A stretch of DNA of 26,470 nt, taken from an uncultured Porphyromonas sp. Lineage in GTDB: Bacteria > Bacteroidota > Bacteroidia > Bacteroidales > Porphyromonadaceae. Of the stretch, positions 5,612 through 13,096 are shown piece after piece. The first letter of the stretch is position 1. Each line of letters starts with the position of its first letter. The stretch is taken from NCBI GenBank assembly GCA_902490315.1, contig CABUDK010000017.1, positions 1 to 26,470 of the forward strand, read 5' to 3'. Under the pieces are notes generated by a model that saw only the letters and a list, made by a program, of their open reading frames with translations, had not been told where the DNA came from and ran no database searches. The position numbers and the translations under genes were made by a program.

Positions 5612-8449
5612 TTACTTAGCACCCTCGGCGTGACGTATGACCACCTCTATGTGATTGTCTTGCTTGAGCAGATCCTGAGCGATACGCTGAACGTCTGCAG
5701 GCGTGATGCCGTTGAGCGTCTTCTCATAGTCAGTCTGGAAGTCACGACCCTCGAAGAAGAAGTCGATCATGTGGCTGAGCCAGTAGCCGTTCTTCTTGAG
5801 ATCCTCGGCATAGTCCTTCTTCATGTTGAGGATAGTCTTGTCAAACATCTCCTTGTCAGGGCCATTCTTAGCTACCTTGTCGAGCTCTGCGTAGATGATC
5901 TTGTTGAGCTTGTCTACCTTCTCAGGATCTGTCTGGTAGAAGATCTGGAAGATGGTCTCGCCCTCAGGATTGTCGCTGATGGATCCATCCGAGCTGACAC
6001 CGTATGTGCCACCCTCGTCCTCACGAACGGTAGCTGTGTAGACCTGATCCATAACACCTCCGAGTACCTCCATAGCTAGCTCGTTGTGGAGTGTGTAGGG
6101 GAGCTTGCCCGTGTAAGCTGCTATGACCATAGCCATAGGAGTAGCGAGCTCCTTCTTGAAGTCAATGTGCATAGAGCTCTGACGTACTGCAGGTACGAGC
6201 TCCTTGCACATGTCGTGCTTACCGCCCTTAGTAGGTACAGAGGCTACATACTTTTCTAGGTAGGGGATCAGCTGCTCAGGTGTTACATTACCGATGAAGT
6301 ATAGCTGTAGGTCACCGAGGTCAGCGATGCGCTCTTTCCAGATCTGCATCACACGGTCGTAGTTGACAGCCTCAATATCAGCAATAGTAGAACGCCTCAT
6401 TTGAGGATTGTTATCGTATAGCGCATAGATAAGAGAGTCCTGGAATGAAACCAATGGATTGGACTCCATATTCTTGATCTGCTCGATCGTATTGGTGCGC
6501 CAGTTAGCAAATGCATCTGCATCTTGTCTAGGCTGCGTCATGCGGAGGTGGAGGAGCTGGAAGAATGTCTCCATATCCTCAAGTGTAGAGATACCACTAA
6601 AGTAAGTTCTCGTGCCACCCATAGAGCCAGAAGCAGAGACGCTACGACCCGTGAGTGCCTTAGAGAGGGTAGGATTGTCAAACTTGCCTACACCACCCAG
6701 TGCGACGACGCTGCTGAGGTTCTTGAGGTTAGGTAGATCCTTAGCGTTCTTGAGATAAGCGTTTGTACCACCAGGAGCGACAGCTGTGAGTGAGATTTGA
6801 TTCTTCTTGTAGTCAGTCGTCTTGAGGTAGACAACCATACCGTTGCTCAGGGTGAGGCGAGTCGTACCAAACTGTAGGTTGTCCTCACGCTTGGTGACCT
6901 TGCCAGCCTTGGGAGCCTTCTCCATCAGCTTCATATCAGAGACAGCGTCCTTGATAGGCTCTACGGGGAGCTTGCGGTACTCGTTGACCTTAGCAACTAG
7001 CTCAGCCTCGGTGGGTAGTACGAGTCCCTTCTTGTCGGGAGCCGTGAGCATAAGTACCATGTTCTTGTCCCCGATGAGAGACTGTACCATCTGGTTGACT
7101 ACATCTAGAGGTATGTTTGCAGCAACCTGCTCCATCATGGCCTTCTCCATCTCGATGCCTGGGATGTATCCACCCGTGGTGAAGTAATCCTTGTACTCGT
7201 TAGCGTAGGCGCTGTTCTTGCGTGTCTCACGCTCGTTATAGCTGTTTTCAAAAGCCTTGAGGAGGCCTGTGCGTGCACGCTCATACTCGCCCTGTGTAAA
7301 GCCGTACTGACGTACGCGCTCAACCTCAGCCATCAGAGCCTTGATCGCAATGTCTAGCTCGCCCTCACGTGCCGTAGCACTAAAGGTGAGAGCGTCCTTA
7401 GACTGAGCGAGGAAGTAGTTGCTCAGATAGCCGTTTGCGCTGATGAAAGCGGGGTTAGGCTTGTGCATGATGTCTGTAAAGCGCTCATCGAGGATGCGGT
7501 TTGTGATAGCGTATAGGTAGTTCTTCATGACACCAGCGATCGTGCGGGTCATCTCGACAGGCATAGCGTCTGTCTTGAACATAACCATAAACTCAGTGCT
7601 GGTAGCCTCCTTGTCCTTTTCGATAGCTACGAGAGGCTCATCATTGTCCTCTACGGGGAAGTAGACACGCTCCGCAGCATTGACTGGTGCAGGTATGTCG
7701 GCAAACATCTCTTTGATCTTCTTCTCCACATAGTCTACATCGACATCACCGACCACGATGATAGCCTGTAGGTCGGGGCGATACCACTTGTGGTAGTAGT
7801 CGCGTAGCTCGTTGTACTTAAAGCCGTTGACTACGCTCATCAGACCGATAGGCATACGTACACCATAGCGGTTGTTGGGGTAGATCTTGGGGAGTGCCGT
7901 ATTGAGCATACGCATCTGTGCATTGTCACGCGAGCGCCACTCCTCGGTGATGACGCCACGCTCCTTGTCTATCTCATCGTCGGCTAGTGTGACGAAGCCA
8001 CTCCAGTCGTGTAGGATGAGTAGGCAGCTGTCGATGAAGCCCTGACGCTCTGTGGGAGCCTCCATGAGGGTGTAGACCGTCTCATCGATACCCGTATAGG
8101 CGTTGAGGTTGTAGCCGAAGCGCATACCGTTTGACTCGAGGTAGCTGATAAGCGTTTTGTCGGGGAAGTTCTTCGTTCCGTTGAAGCACATGTGCTCTAG
8201 GAAGTGAGCCAGACCACGCTGATTCTCCTCCTCGAGGATAGAACCGACACGCTGTGCGATGTAAAACTCAGCACGATCCTTCGGCTGCTCATTGTGACGG
8301 ATGAAGTAGGTCAGCCCATTTTCGAGCTTGCCCGTACGGACTTGTGGGTCTATGGGTAGTGGTTGACTCATGTCCTGAGCAAAGGCTACACGAGGTAGCA
8401 TCAGGGTCAGGAGGACCACAGTCATAGACAGCATTCGCTTTAGATTCAT
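5612..8449 (-). CDS. M16 family zinc metallopeptidase (pitrilysin/PqqL-like), exported
   Basis: From the chosen start MNLKRMLSMTVVLL the protein is 945 residues with a signal peptide ending near PRVAFAQ (1-25), so it is periplasmic or membrane-associated. The open frame extends 25 codons further upstream, but those residues have no signal-peptide character and the start at 8449 places a clean leader at the N-terminus. The inverted zinc motif HFLEH gives ligands His82 and His86 with catalytic Glu85. The third ligand is probably Glu163 in DKERGVITEEW. A second, inactive M16-like half follows (about 500-930), as in the double-domain members that form a clamshell and degrade peptides. Its own -7 box is at 8602-8609, and a 13-bp direct repeat sits in the leader. 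Monocistronic. Confidence 0.95.
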   Translation of the reverse strand: MNLKRMLSMTVVLLTLMLPRVAFAQDMSQPLPIDPQVRTGKLENGLTYFIRHNEQPKDRAEFYIAQRVGSILEEENQRGLAHFLEHMCFNGTKNFPDKTLISYLESNGMRFGYNLNAYTGIDETVYTLMEAPTERQGFIDSCLLILHDWSGFVTLADDEIDKERGVITEEWRSRDNAQMRMLNTALPKIYPNNRYGVRMPIGLMSVVNGFKYNELRDYYHKWYRPDLQAIIVVGDVDVDYVEKKIKEMFADIPAPVNAAERVYFPVEDNDEPLVAIEKDKEATSTEFMVMFKTDAMPVEMTRTIAGVMKNYLYAITNRILDERFTDIMHKPNPAFISANGYLSNYFLAQSKDALTFSATAREGELDIAIKALMAEVERVRQYGFTQGEYERARTGLLKAFENSYNERETRKNSAYANEYKDYFTTGGYIPGIEMEKAMMEQVAANIPLDVVNQMVQSLIGDKNMVLMLTAPDKKGLVLPTEAELVAKVNEYRKLPVEPIKDAVSDMKLMEKAPKAGKVTKREDNLQFGTTRLTLSNGMVVYLKTTDYKKNQISLTAVAPGGTNAYLKNAKDLPNLKNLSSVVALGGVGKFDNPTLSKALTGRSVSASGSMGGTRTYFSGISTLEDMETFFQLLHLRMTQPRQDADAFANWRTNTIEQIKNMESNPLVSFQDSLIYALYDNNPQMRRSTIADIEAVNYDRVMQIWKERIADLGDLQLYFIGNVTPEQLIPYLEKYVASVPTKGGKHDMCKELVPAVRQSSMHIDFKKELATPMAMVIAAYTGKLPYTLHNELAMEVLGGVMDQVYTATVREDEGGTYGVSSDGSISDNPEGETIFQIFYQTDPEKVDKLNKIIYAELDKVAKNGPDKEMFDKTILNMKKDYAEDLKKNGYWLSHMIDFFFEGRDFQTDYEKTLNGITPADVQRIAQDLLKQDNHIEVVIRHAEGAK

Positions 8450-8489
8450 ATCTAGTTGTCTAAAAGTTATTGATGTATATCTAGTTGTC
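8448..8489. repeat. Two 13-bp direct repeats just before the M16 start
   Basis: ATATCTAGTTGTC occurs at 8448-8460 and again at 8477-8489. The first copy overlaps the first bases of the M16 start region. Both lie in the predicted 5' leader. They could be a regulator site or a small duplication. Confidence 0.6.
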
Positions 8490-8601
8490 AGTTCAAAGGA
8501 GTGTAGGTGTAGTACTAGACACACCTTTACTAGATAGACGAGTCAAGACCCGTATATGTTGCAGAAGGTCTTCACTCAGGTCTAGTAGATTCACCCAGGT
8601 G

Positions 8602-8609
8602 CAAAGATA
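8602..8609 (-). promoter_or_regulatory. Bacteroidetes -7 box (TATCTTTG) for the M16 peptidase gene
   Basis: TATCTTTG on the minus strand lies about 155 bp upstream of the proposed start, giving a leader of about 145 nt. No clear -33 element. Confidence 0.45.
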
Positions 8610-8673
8610 CTCACTTTTTACAAATACCGCAGAGGGAGAGAAGCTTCGGAATATGATAGGCGTAGAAAAAAGG

Positions 8674-8704
8674 AGAGAGGACATCTTTTCCAGATGCCCT
8701 CTCT
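8674..8704 (-). terminator. Intrinsic terminator of the outer-membrane barrel gene
   Basis: AGAGAGG-a-CATCT and AGATG-c-CCTCTCT form a stem with one mismatch and a 5-nt loop. On the minus strand it is followed by CC and a run of T. It starts 17 bp after the stop codon at 8721. Confidence 0.8.
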
Positions 8705-8720
8705 AAAAAAAGGAAGATGG

Positions 8721-9344
8721 TTAGAAGCGGTAGCCCACGGAGATAGCTGGGTATACGTATACGTCATCAGCTCCATCGCCTTTCACTAGGTTGCGACCGG
8801 CACGCAAACTGATCTCGCCACTCCAGTTGCTTCGAGAGACGAACTTCCAGCCACCTCCTAGTCCGATGCCCCAAGAGGCGCCTTGCTTCGTCTCGGTCGT
8901 TGGCTCTCCGTAATACTCTTTGTAGCTGTTTCGAGTATACCGATGGTAGTTGATCGCTGTGTTTGCCTCGATAAAGAATCCAGAGTTAAGTCTTGTTGCA
9001 GCAAGCCTCTTGCCGCCAAAGTACCAGCGTGCGTAGGGCATCACTCCAAAAGTAGGAAAGATCGTGGTTTCATAATCTCCAGTATGGGCAAAGCTGGCGC
9101 TGATGGTGGCTCCGAAGCCCAGATCTTTTACCTTGGTCGTGGAGCGCTCATACTCCAGTGATATAGCCTTGAAGGCGACGGGTGCTAGGAGGTTGAGGCG
9201 CACCTCGTTGAGCGTCTGTGGGAGTGGAGCCTCGGGCTCTCCCTGCACGACGACCACCTGTGCTGAGAGACAGTATCCCGTAGCGAGGACGAGGACGCAG
9301 AGTGCGAGTGCTTGTCTGAGTAGTTTGTTCATAAAGGTATTCAT
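8721..9344 (-). CDS. Outer-membrane beta-barrel protein (DUF3575-like)
   Basis: This 207-residue protein has a signal peptide (about 1-28, MNTFMNKLLRQALALCVLVL then ATGYCLSAQ). The mature part is a run of alternating amphipathic strands ending in AISVGYRF, the aromatic C-terminal signature of barrels inserted by BamA. The NEVRLNLLAPVAFKAISLEYER segment resembles DUF3575-type proteins of Bacteroidetes. About eight strands seem likely. A second Met at residue 5 is an alternative start. It has its own -7 box (9374-9381) and terminator (8674-8704), so it is a single-gene unit. Function beyond the barrel fold is unknown. Confidence 0.85.
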   Translation of the reverse strand: MNTFMNKLLRQALALCVLVLATGYCLSAQVVVVQGEPEAPLPQTLNEVRLNLLAPVAFKAISLEYERSTTKVKDLGFGATISASFAHTGDYETTIFPTFGVMPYARWYFGGKRLAATRLNSGFFIEANTAINYHRYTRNSYKEYYGEPTTETKQGASWGIGLGGGWKFVSRSNWSGEISLRAGRNLVKGDGADDVYVYPAISVGYRF

Positions 9345-9373
9345 ATTTGATTGGTTATACTTGCTTGTGGAGC

Positions 9374-9381
9374 CAAAGGTA
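9374..9381 (-). promoter_or_regulatory. Bacteroidetes -7 box (TACCTTTG) for the barrel gene
   Basis: TACCTTTG on the minus strand, 29 bp before the start of the 207-residue barrel gene. Confidence 0.5.
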
Positions 9382-9489
9382 GCAAATAATTTTCAAATCG
9401 TTGTAGATCCGTTTAGCTTCCGCATATTCCAGCGTCCAGTACGAAGCCCTCTGGGCGAAGGGGCGCTGGTCCCATAACCAGCAGGAAGA

Positions 9490-10674
9490 TTACAGGATAT
9501 TGATTCCTCGCTTTTGTAGCTCCTTATACCTTGGGTTGTTTCGCACGACTCGTATGTTTTCACCGATGCAAGGATAGGGATAACCCCACTCCGCAGAGAT
9601 CTCCCAGACGTAGCGTGCTAGCTCTACATGCCCATACTTTATGAGCGTACGAAGCAGGAGATAGAAGTTGCTATCGTGTAAGATACCTAGCTCTTTACAC
9701 TCCTTGATCTTATCGGTTAGGATTTGCATTGCTTGCTTCTTATCGCCCAAACCAACGAGGGCAAAGACGCGTGTGAGGGATTTATCGCCAAAGGTTCCTT
9801 CTAGTACGGTCTTGTAGTCGGCTTTGGCCTGCTTGCCCTTCCCTTGAGCAGCGTAGATGTCTCCACGGAGGAGGTAGGCTGAGGGGGCGGGGGTGGAGTC
9901 TTTTGCCATTGCTCGCTCTACATCAGCGAGTGCGCCAGAGAGGTCTTTGATCTCACTCTTGTAGTAAGCTCGCTTGTAGTAAGCATGAGCGTCGTCCTTG
10001 TTGCTATTGGGATGTGCGAAGTAGTTATTGAGCTCTGTGATGGCAGCTTTTGTATCTCCAAAAGCGTGGAGCATCAGCGCCTTGTTGTAGTGATAGCCTG
10101 CGAAGGAAGGGTCTGTCTCGATCGCCATATCTGTGTACAATAGAGCGGAGTCTAGACTTCCCAACTCTACGTAGCATATTGCCATCTGCTCAATAGTAGA
10201 TAGGTAAAAGAAACCACCTTGGGGCACCGCTTTTAGAGCTTTCTGAAAGTAGTGAACAGCTTGCTCACAATCGGCATGACACGAGCTATCGTATAGGGTC
10301 GCGAGCAGGAGCACCCACTCGGGACGATTGGGTTGCTTGCGTATCTCTTCTTGGAGCTTAGATATCCATCTTGCGTCATCGTCAGAACGAGTCAACAAAA
10401 AACGTAGATGCTTATAGAGCGTATGATCCTTATCGTCGCCATATCGACTTAACTTCTCTATAGTAAGATTTGTCTCCTCAGCCCGGGACTCATTCACACC
10501 AACACCCTCAGAGTCTTGCTGATATGCTTCAGTAGGAGTGGGTGCAAGTGTTAAGAGGCTATCTTGGGGTGTGGGGAGTTCTTTGTCCTGGCTTCGTGTG
10601 CTGATCTTCACTAGGTATAGAGTGATCAACACTAGACCTAGTAAGATCACTAGACCGATTCCTAATCGCTTCAT
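9490..10674 (-). CDS. Membrane-anchored tetratricopeptide repeat protein
   Basis: From MKRLGIGLVILLGLVLITLY the protein has 394 residues: one N-terminal membrane segment (about 4-22) with no lipobox, a polar linker (about 25-75), then TPR-type helical pairs to the C-terminus. Recognisable units include CEQAVHYFQKALKAVPQ, SALLYTDMAIETDPSFAGYHY, GALADVERAMAKDSTPAPSAY and GKQAKADYKTVLEG. The frame is open 14 codons further upstream (to 10716), but a TATATTTG -7 box at 10703-10710 would lie inside that extension, so the start at 10674 is preferred. TPR arrays bind proteins. No partner can be named. A MITE is inserted 30 bp upstream of the -7 box. Orientation is probably one membrane anchor with a periplasmic TPR domain. 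Confidence 0.85.
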   Translation of the reverse strand: MKRLGIGLVILLGLVLITLYLVKISTRSQDKELPTPQDSLLTLAPTPTEAYQQDSEGVGVNESRAEETNLTIEKLSRYGDDKDHTLYKHLRFLLTRSDDDARWISKLQEEIRKQPNRPEWVLLLATLYDSSCHADCEQAVHYFQKALKAVPQGGFFYLSTIEQMAICYVELGSLDSALLYTDMAIETDPSFAGYHYNKALMLHAFGDTKAAITELNNYFAHPNSNKDDAHAYYKRAYYKSEIKDLSGALADVERAMAKDSTPAPSAYLLRGDIYAAQGKGKQAKADYKTVLEGTFGDKSLTRVFALVGLGDKKQAMQILTDKIKECKELGILHDSNFYLLLRTLIKYGHVELARYVWEISAEWGYPYPCIGENIRVVRNNPRYKELQKRGINIL

Positions 10675-10702
10675 AGATTTGCTCGATTGTTGTTGTATGC
10701 TA

Positions 10703-10710
10703 CAAATATA
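10703..10710 (-). promoter_or_regulatory. Bacteroidetes -7 box (TATATTTG) for the TPR gene
   Basis: TATATTTG on the minus strand, 28 bp before the preferred start. The -33 position would fall at about 10731-10734, inside the MITE target duplication. Confidence 0.45.
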
Positions 10711-10729
10711 GTTCATTTTACGGACTACA

Positions 10730-10739
10730 CATACGGAGT
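10730..10739. repeat. MITE target-site duplication, left copy
   Basis: CATACGGAGT directly abuts the left inverted repeat. The identical sequence abuts the right end at 11107-11116. Confidence 0.85.
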
Positions 10740-11106
10740 CAGGGCTGACGCATTATACGGGGTAGGTTTACCTACGTCTTAAATCTCGGAAAATGGAGGA
10801 AATAGAACAATCCTCCGTGGAAGATCTAGGATTATCCAGTGAGCAAATGAAAAATTCTTCCGAAGTATGAGTTGATTCTTCGGAAGAATTTTTTCATTCC
10901 TCGGAAGAAAGAGAAATTTCTTCCGAAGAATTGGTCGATTTCCTCCGAGCTATTTGGGCTTTTGCTCCGAGGAATTGACCTCAATGGAGATCTAGGAGTA
11001 GCTATAATGTGAGTCCATAGCGCTATGTGGCAAGACTTAATACATCTATTCTTCGGTTGGCGTCAGGCATAGCTCCTAGGATACAGGGTATAATGCGTCA
11101 GCCCTG
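10740..11106. mobile_element. MITE: 367 bp, 19-bp perfect terminal inverted repeats, 10-bp target duplication
   Basis: The left end CAGGGCTGACGCATTATAC (10740-10758) is the exact reverse complement of the right end (11088-11106). The element is bracketed by the direct repeat CATACGGAGT. It encodes no transposase or any plausible protein, so it is a non-autonomous element that was mobilised in trans. The CAGGG terminus and 10-bp duplication recall ISAs1-type elements. That is from memory and unverified. The interior carries a palindrome array (10811-10972), the inverted repeat GTAGGT/ACCTAC, a perfect 12-bp palindrome CATAGCGCTATG (11016-11027), and CTAGGAG/CTCCTAG near the right end. It separates two divergent genes. 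Perfect ends suggest a recent insertion. Confidence 0.85.
10811..10972. repeat. Phased palindrome array B (about 8 units) inside the MITE
   Basis: Unit centres lie near 10816, 10839, 10861, 10882, 10903, 10924, 10946 and 10968, with steps of 21-23 bp. Core units are TTCTTCCGAAG, ATTCTTCGGAAGAAT, CCTCGGAAG and TTCTTCCGAAGAA. Outer units are TCC-TCCGT-GGA and CTCCGAGG. On the reverse strand the stretch around 10850-10890 resembles the core of arrays A and D, so this array is inverted relative to them. Confidence 0.75.
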
Positions 11107-11116
11107 CATACGGAGT
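11107..11116. repeat. MITE target-site duplication, right copy
   Basis: CATACGGAGT, identical to 10730-10739. Confidence 0.85.
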
Positions 11117-11200
11117 CAAGAGCAAGGCAATTTCAAATCGTATTTCCCATTCCAAAATGCAATTTTGAGGATGTGATAGGCCTCTTTCGTTATCCTGTTG

Positions 11201-11208
11201 TATCTTTG
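11201..11208 (+). promoter_or_regulatory. Bacteroidetes -7 box (TATCTTTG) for the sensor-like membrane protein
   Basis: TATCTTTG lies 30 bp before the ATG at 11239 and downstream of the alternative ATG at 11173. It therefore decides the start in favour of 11239. Confidence 0.55.
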
Positions 11209-11238
11209 TGGTGTAATAACTATAAGTCTACCTGTACT

Positions 11239-11880
11239 ATGAAACAAGACACTACTGTTACAAAGCAAAACTCGACGAAGAGCTATACTTGGCTGATCTA
11301 TCTAATCGCATGGCTCGTCATCGTGCTGATCCAGTCCATCTTGATCGGGCAGAGCGTCACGACAGCGGCAAACTTTTGGGAGGCTCCCTCTTACTACCTC
11401 TCTACCTGGCTACTTGACATTTTCCTGATCCTAATCTTCTACCTCAACTACTACTATGTAGCTGGGTACATGATGCGTCGTCGGCACTTCGGCGGCTATG
11501 TAGCCTTTGTGGTGATTGTTGCCGTTGTCGCACTCTTTATGCCGATCCTCTGCAAGGCGCTCTTCGGGTGGCGTACACCTACGCAGGATCTGCCTTTTGT
11601 TACGATCTCTTGGTCTGGTGCTATCGGGGCAGTTACGGTCATCACGATCGGACTGGCGGTGCGTGCGCTTCTAGAGTGGCTCAAGCTCAATAAGCTATCC
11701 ACCGAGCAGCGTGAGGAGCTGATCAAGCTACGCAATGAGGTGACCTCCCTCAAGATGCAAGCAAAGAGCGACACGGTCAAGCCAACTACTGTGGCAACGC
11801 CTACAACGGCTGAACTGCCCACAACGGCTGAGCATGCTGCACAGGCGGCAAAGCCTATCGCTCCAGCTCAGCCCGACTAA
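11239..11880 (+). CDS. Four-helix membrane protein resembling a LytS-type sensor without the kinase domain
   Basis: The 213-residue protein begins MKQDTTVTKQ. Four membrane segments are visible at about 17-37, 55-75, 86-108 and 124-144, followed by a cytoplasmic coiled coil (LNKLSTEQREELIKLRNEVTSLK, 150-172) and a Pro/Thr/Ala-rich tail with repeated PTT(A/V) motifs. In LytS/YehU-type histidine kinases of Bacteroidetes the same kind of coiled coil leads into the kinase motif (NPHFLFN). Here the sequence turns to low-complexity tail and stops, so no kinase is present. An earlier ATG at 11173 would add 22 residues but precedes the likely promoter. The stop overlaps by 4 bp with the convergent O-methyltransferase stop. 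Function is unknown. Kinship to sensors is inferred from layout. Confidence 0.75.
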   Translation: MKQDTTVTKQNSTKSYTWLIYLIAWLVIVLIQSILIGQSVTTAANFWEAPSYYLSTWLLDIFLILIFYLNYYYVAGYMMRRRHFGGYVAFVVIVAVVALFMPILCKALFGWRTPTQDLPFVTISWSGAIGAVTVITIGLAVRALLEWLKLNKLSTEQREELIKLRNEVTSLKMQAKSDTVKPTTVATPTTAELPTTAEHAAQAAKPIAPAQPD

Positions 11881-12527
11881 GCGGACAGAATGCGAATGAT
11901 CGTGAGTCCATCACGAAGCGGCAGGAGGAGTTGCTCCACACCACTATCCTGAGCGACTAATTCGTTGAAGTGCTGGATCCCCTCGAGCTGCAGGTCGTGG
12001 TGGGGCGAGGGGGCGGTTGTTACTTTGCCGTCCCAGAGTGTGTTGTCCGCTAGGATGATAGCCCCAGGGCGTAGATGTTTGCGCAGTAGTTGATAGTAGT
12101 CGGGGTACTGACGTTTGTTCGCATCGATGTAAACGAGGTCGTACTGGTGCTGCGCGAGTAGTGCGGGCATCAGCTCTAGAGCCTGACCATGGTGTATGTG
12201 AATGCGCTCGGCACAGCCGCTACGCGCTACAAAGGGGGTAAGGAAGTGGATCATCTCAGCATCGCACTCGATGGAGTCGATCTCGCCAGCCACTGGCTCG
12301 AGTGCCATCGCCATTGCTATCGTTGAGTAACCACTATAAGCTCCCAGCTCTAGGACACGCTTGGCCCCACTGAGCTTAATGAGCATCGAGAGTAGCCCCG
12401 CCTGTGTAGCACCACACACCATCCTTGGCTGTAGGAGGCGCACATAGGCGGTGCGGAGCAATTCGTCTAGTAGAGGATCCCCGAAGGAGCTGTGCTGCTG
12501 GGCATAAAGCTCTAGCTCTGCGTCCAT
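11877..12527 (-). CDS. SAM-dependent O-methyltransferase (Methyltransf_3/COMT-like)
   Basis: This 216-residue cytoplasmic enzyme transfers a methyl group from SAM, probably to a hydroxyl on a catechol-like small molecule, with a divalent metal. The SAM-binding motif I is VLELGAYSGYST (58-69). The metal- and SAM-binding segment is DLVYIDANKRQYPDYY (Asp135, Asn137, Lys138), and the second metal site is ADNTLWDG (Asp161, Asn162). Length and order match the bacterial class I O-methyltransferases related to COMT. Substrate unknown. It lies 20 bp downstream of aroQ and is probably co-transcribed with it. Its last codons overlap the convergent membrane-protein gene. Confidence 0.9.
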   Translation of the reverse strand: MDAELELYAQQHSSFGDPLLDELLRTAYVRLLQPRMVCGATQAGLLSMLIKLSGAKRVLELGAYSGYSTIAMAMALEPVAGEIDSIECDAEMIHFLTPFVARSGCAERIHIHHGQALELMPALLAQHQYDLVYIDANKRQYPDYYQLLRKHLRPGAIILADNTLWDGKVTTAPSPHHDLQLEGIQHFNELVAQDSGVEQLLLPLRDGLTIIRILSA

Positions 12528-12547
12528 ACTCTATATAATGTAATGTG

Positions 12548-13027
12548 TCAACGGCTCAGCTGAATGGCAGCCCGTACGGCTAAGTCGTAACTGGCTACGC
12601 CAAAGCCGGCGATGCTACCACGGCAGTAGGGCGCTATGAGCGAGGTGTGGCGGTAAGACTCACGGGCTAGTGGCTGGGAGATGTGTACCTCGATGACTGG
12701 TAGTGCGATGGCGCGTATCGCGTCTGCGATAGCTACGGAGGTGTGCGTGTAGCCCCCCGCATTGAGTATGACCGTCTGATAGCCTAGCTTCTGAGCCATG
12801 TAGAGGTACTCGATGAGTGCGCCCTCGTAGTGCGAGTAGCGGATGGCGATGGTTGCCTCGGTGGTGTCACGAGCGAGTTGCTCCAAGTAGGGGACTAGAG
12901 GTGTCGAACCGTAGATCTCAGCTTCGCGCTGCCCCACGTTGACTAGGTTAGGTCCATTGAGTATGAGTATGGCTGGCTGCGCTGGGGTCGGAGTAGAGAG
13001 GGGATCGATCAAACTATTTGTAGACAT
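12548..13027 (-). CDS. aroQ: Type II 3-dehydroquinate dehydratase
   Basis: AroQ catalyses the third step of the shikimate pathway, turning 3-dehydroquinate into 3-dehydroshikimate. The type II enzyme forms a dodecamer in the cytoplasm. The 159-residue protein has the expected residues at expected spacing: Arg34 and catalytic Tyr39 in GQREAEIYG, Asn89 and His95 in NAGGYTHTS, catalytic His115 in EVHIS, and Arg126 in YRHTS. It carries an N-terminal extension of about 17 residues (MSTNSLIDPLSTPTPAQ) before the first strand. The extension is Pro/Thr-rich and could be a start-site misjudgement, although no closer ATG is available. It is divergent from xerD with 69 bp between, and a -7 box is at 13071-13078. 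Confidence 0.96.
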   Translation of the reverse strand: MSTNSLIDPLSTPTPAQPAILILNGPNLVNVGQREAEIYGSTPLVPYLEQLARDTTEATIAIRYSHYEGALIEYLYMAQKLGYQTVILNAGGYTHTSVAIADAIRAIALPVIEVHISQPLARESYRHTSLIAPYCRGSIAGFGVASYDLAVRAAIQLSR

Positions 13028-13034
13028 AGTGAAC

Positions 13035-13065
13035 TTGTCGGTTTAGATGCAAATGGCTAACTTCG
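13035..13065 (+). promoter_or_regulatory. Probable xerD promoter (TTG-N20-TAACTTCG)
   Basis: TTG at 13035-13037 is separated by 20 bp from TAACTTCG at 13058-13065, a one-mismatch -7 box. The xerD ATG is 31 bp further on. It overlaps the region of the divergent aroQ promoter. Confidence 0.5.
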
Positions 13066-13070
13066 TACGG

Positions 13071-13078
13071 CAAAGATA
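13071..13078 (-). promoter_or_regulatory. Bacteroidetes -7 box (TATCTTTG) for aroQ and the O-methyltransferase gene
   Basis: TATCTTTG on the minus strand, 43 bp before the aroQ start. Confidence 0.5.
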
Positions 13079-13096
13079 GTAAGAAACTCCCTTGCA

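Noticed and set aside
5612..8524. Longer start for the M16 peptidase at 8524
   Set aside because: The 25 extra residues precede an excellent signal peptide and have no signal character. The start at 8449 is preferred.
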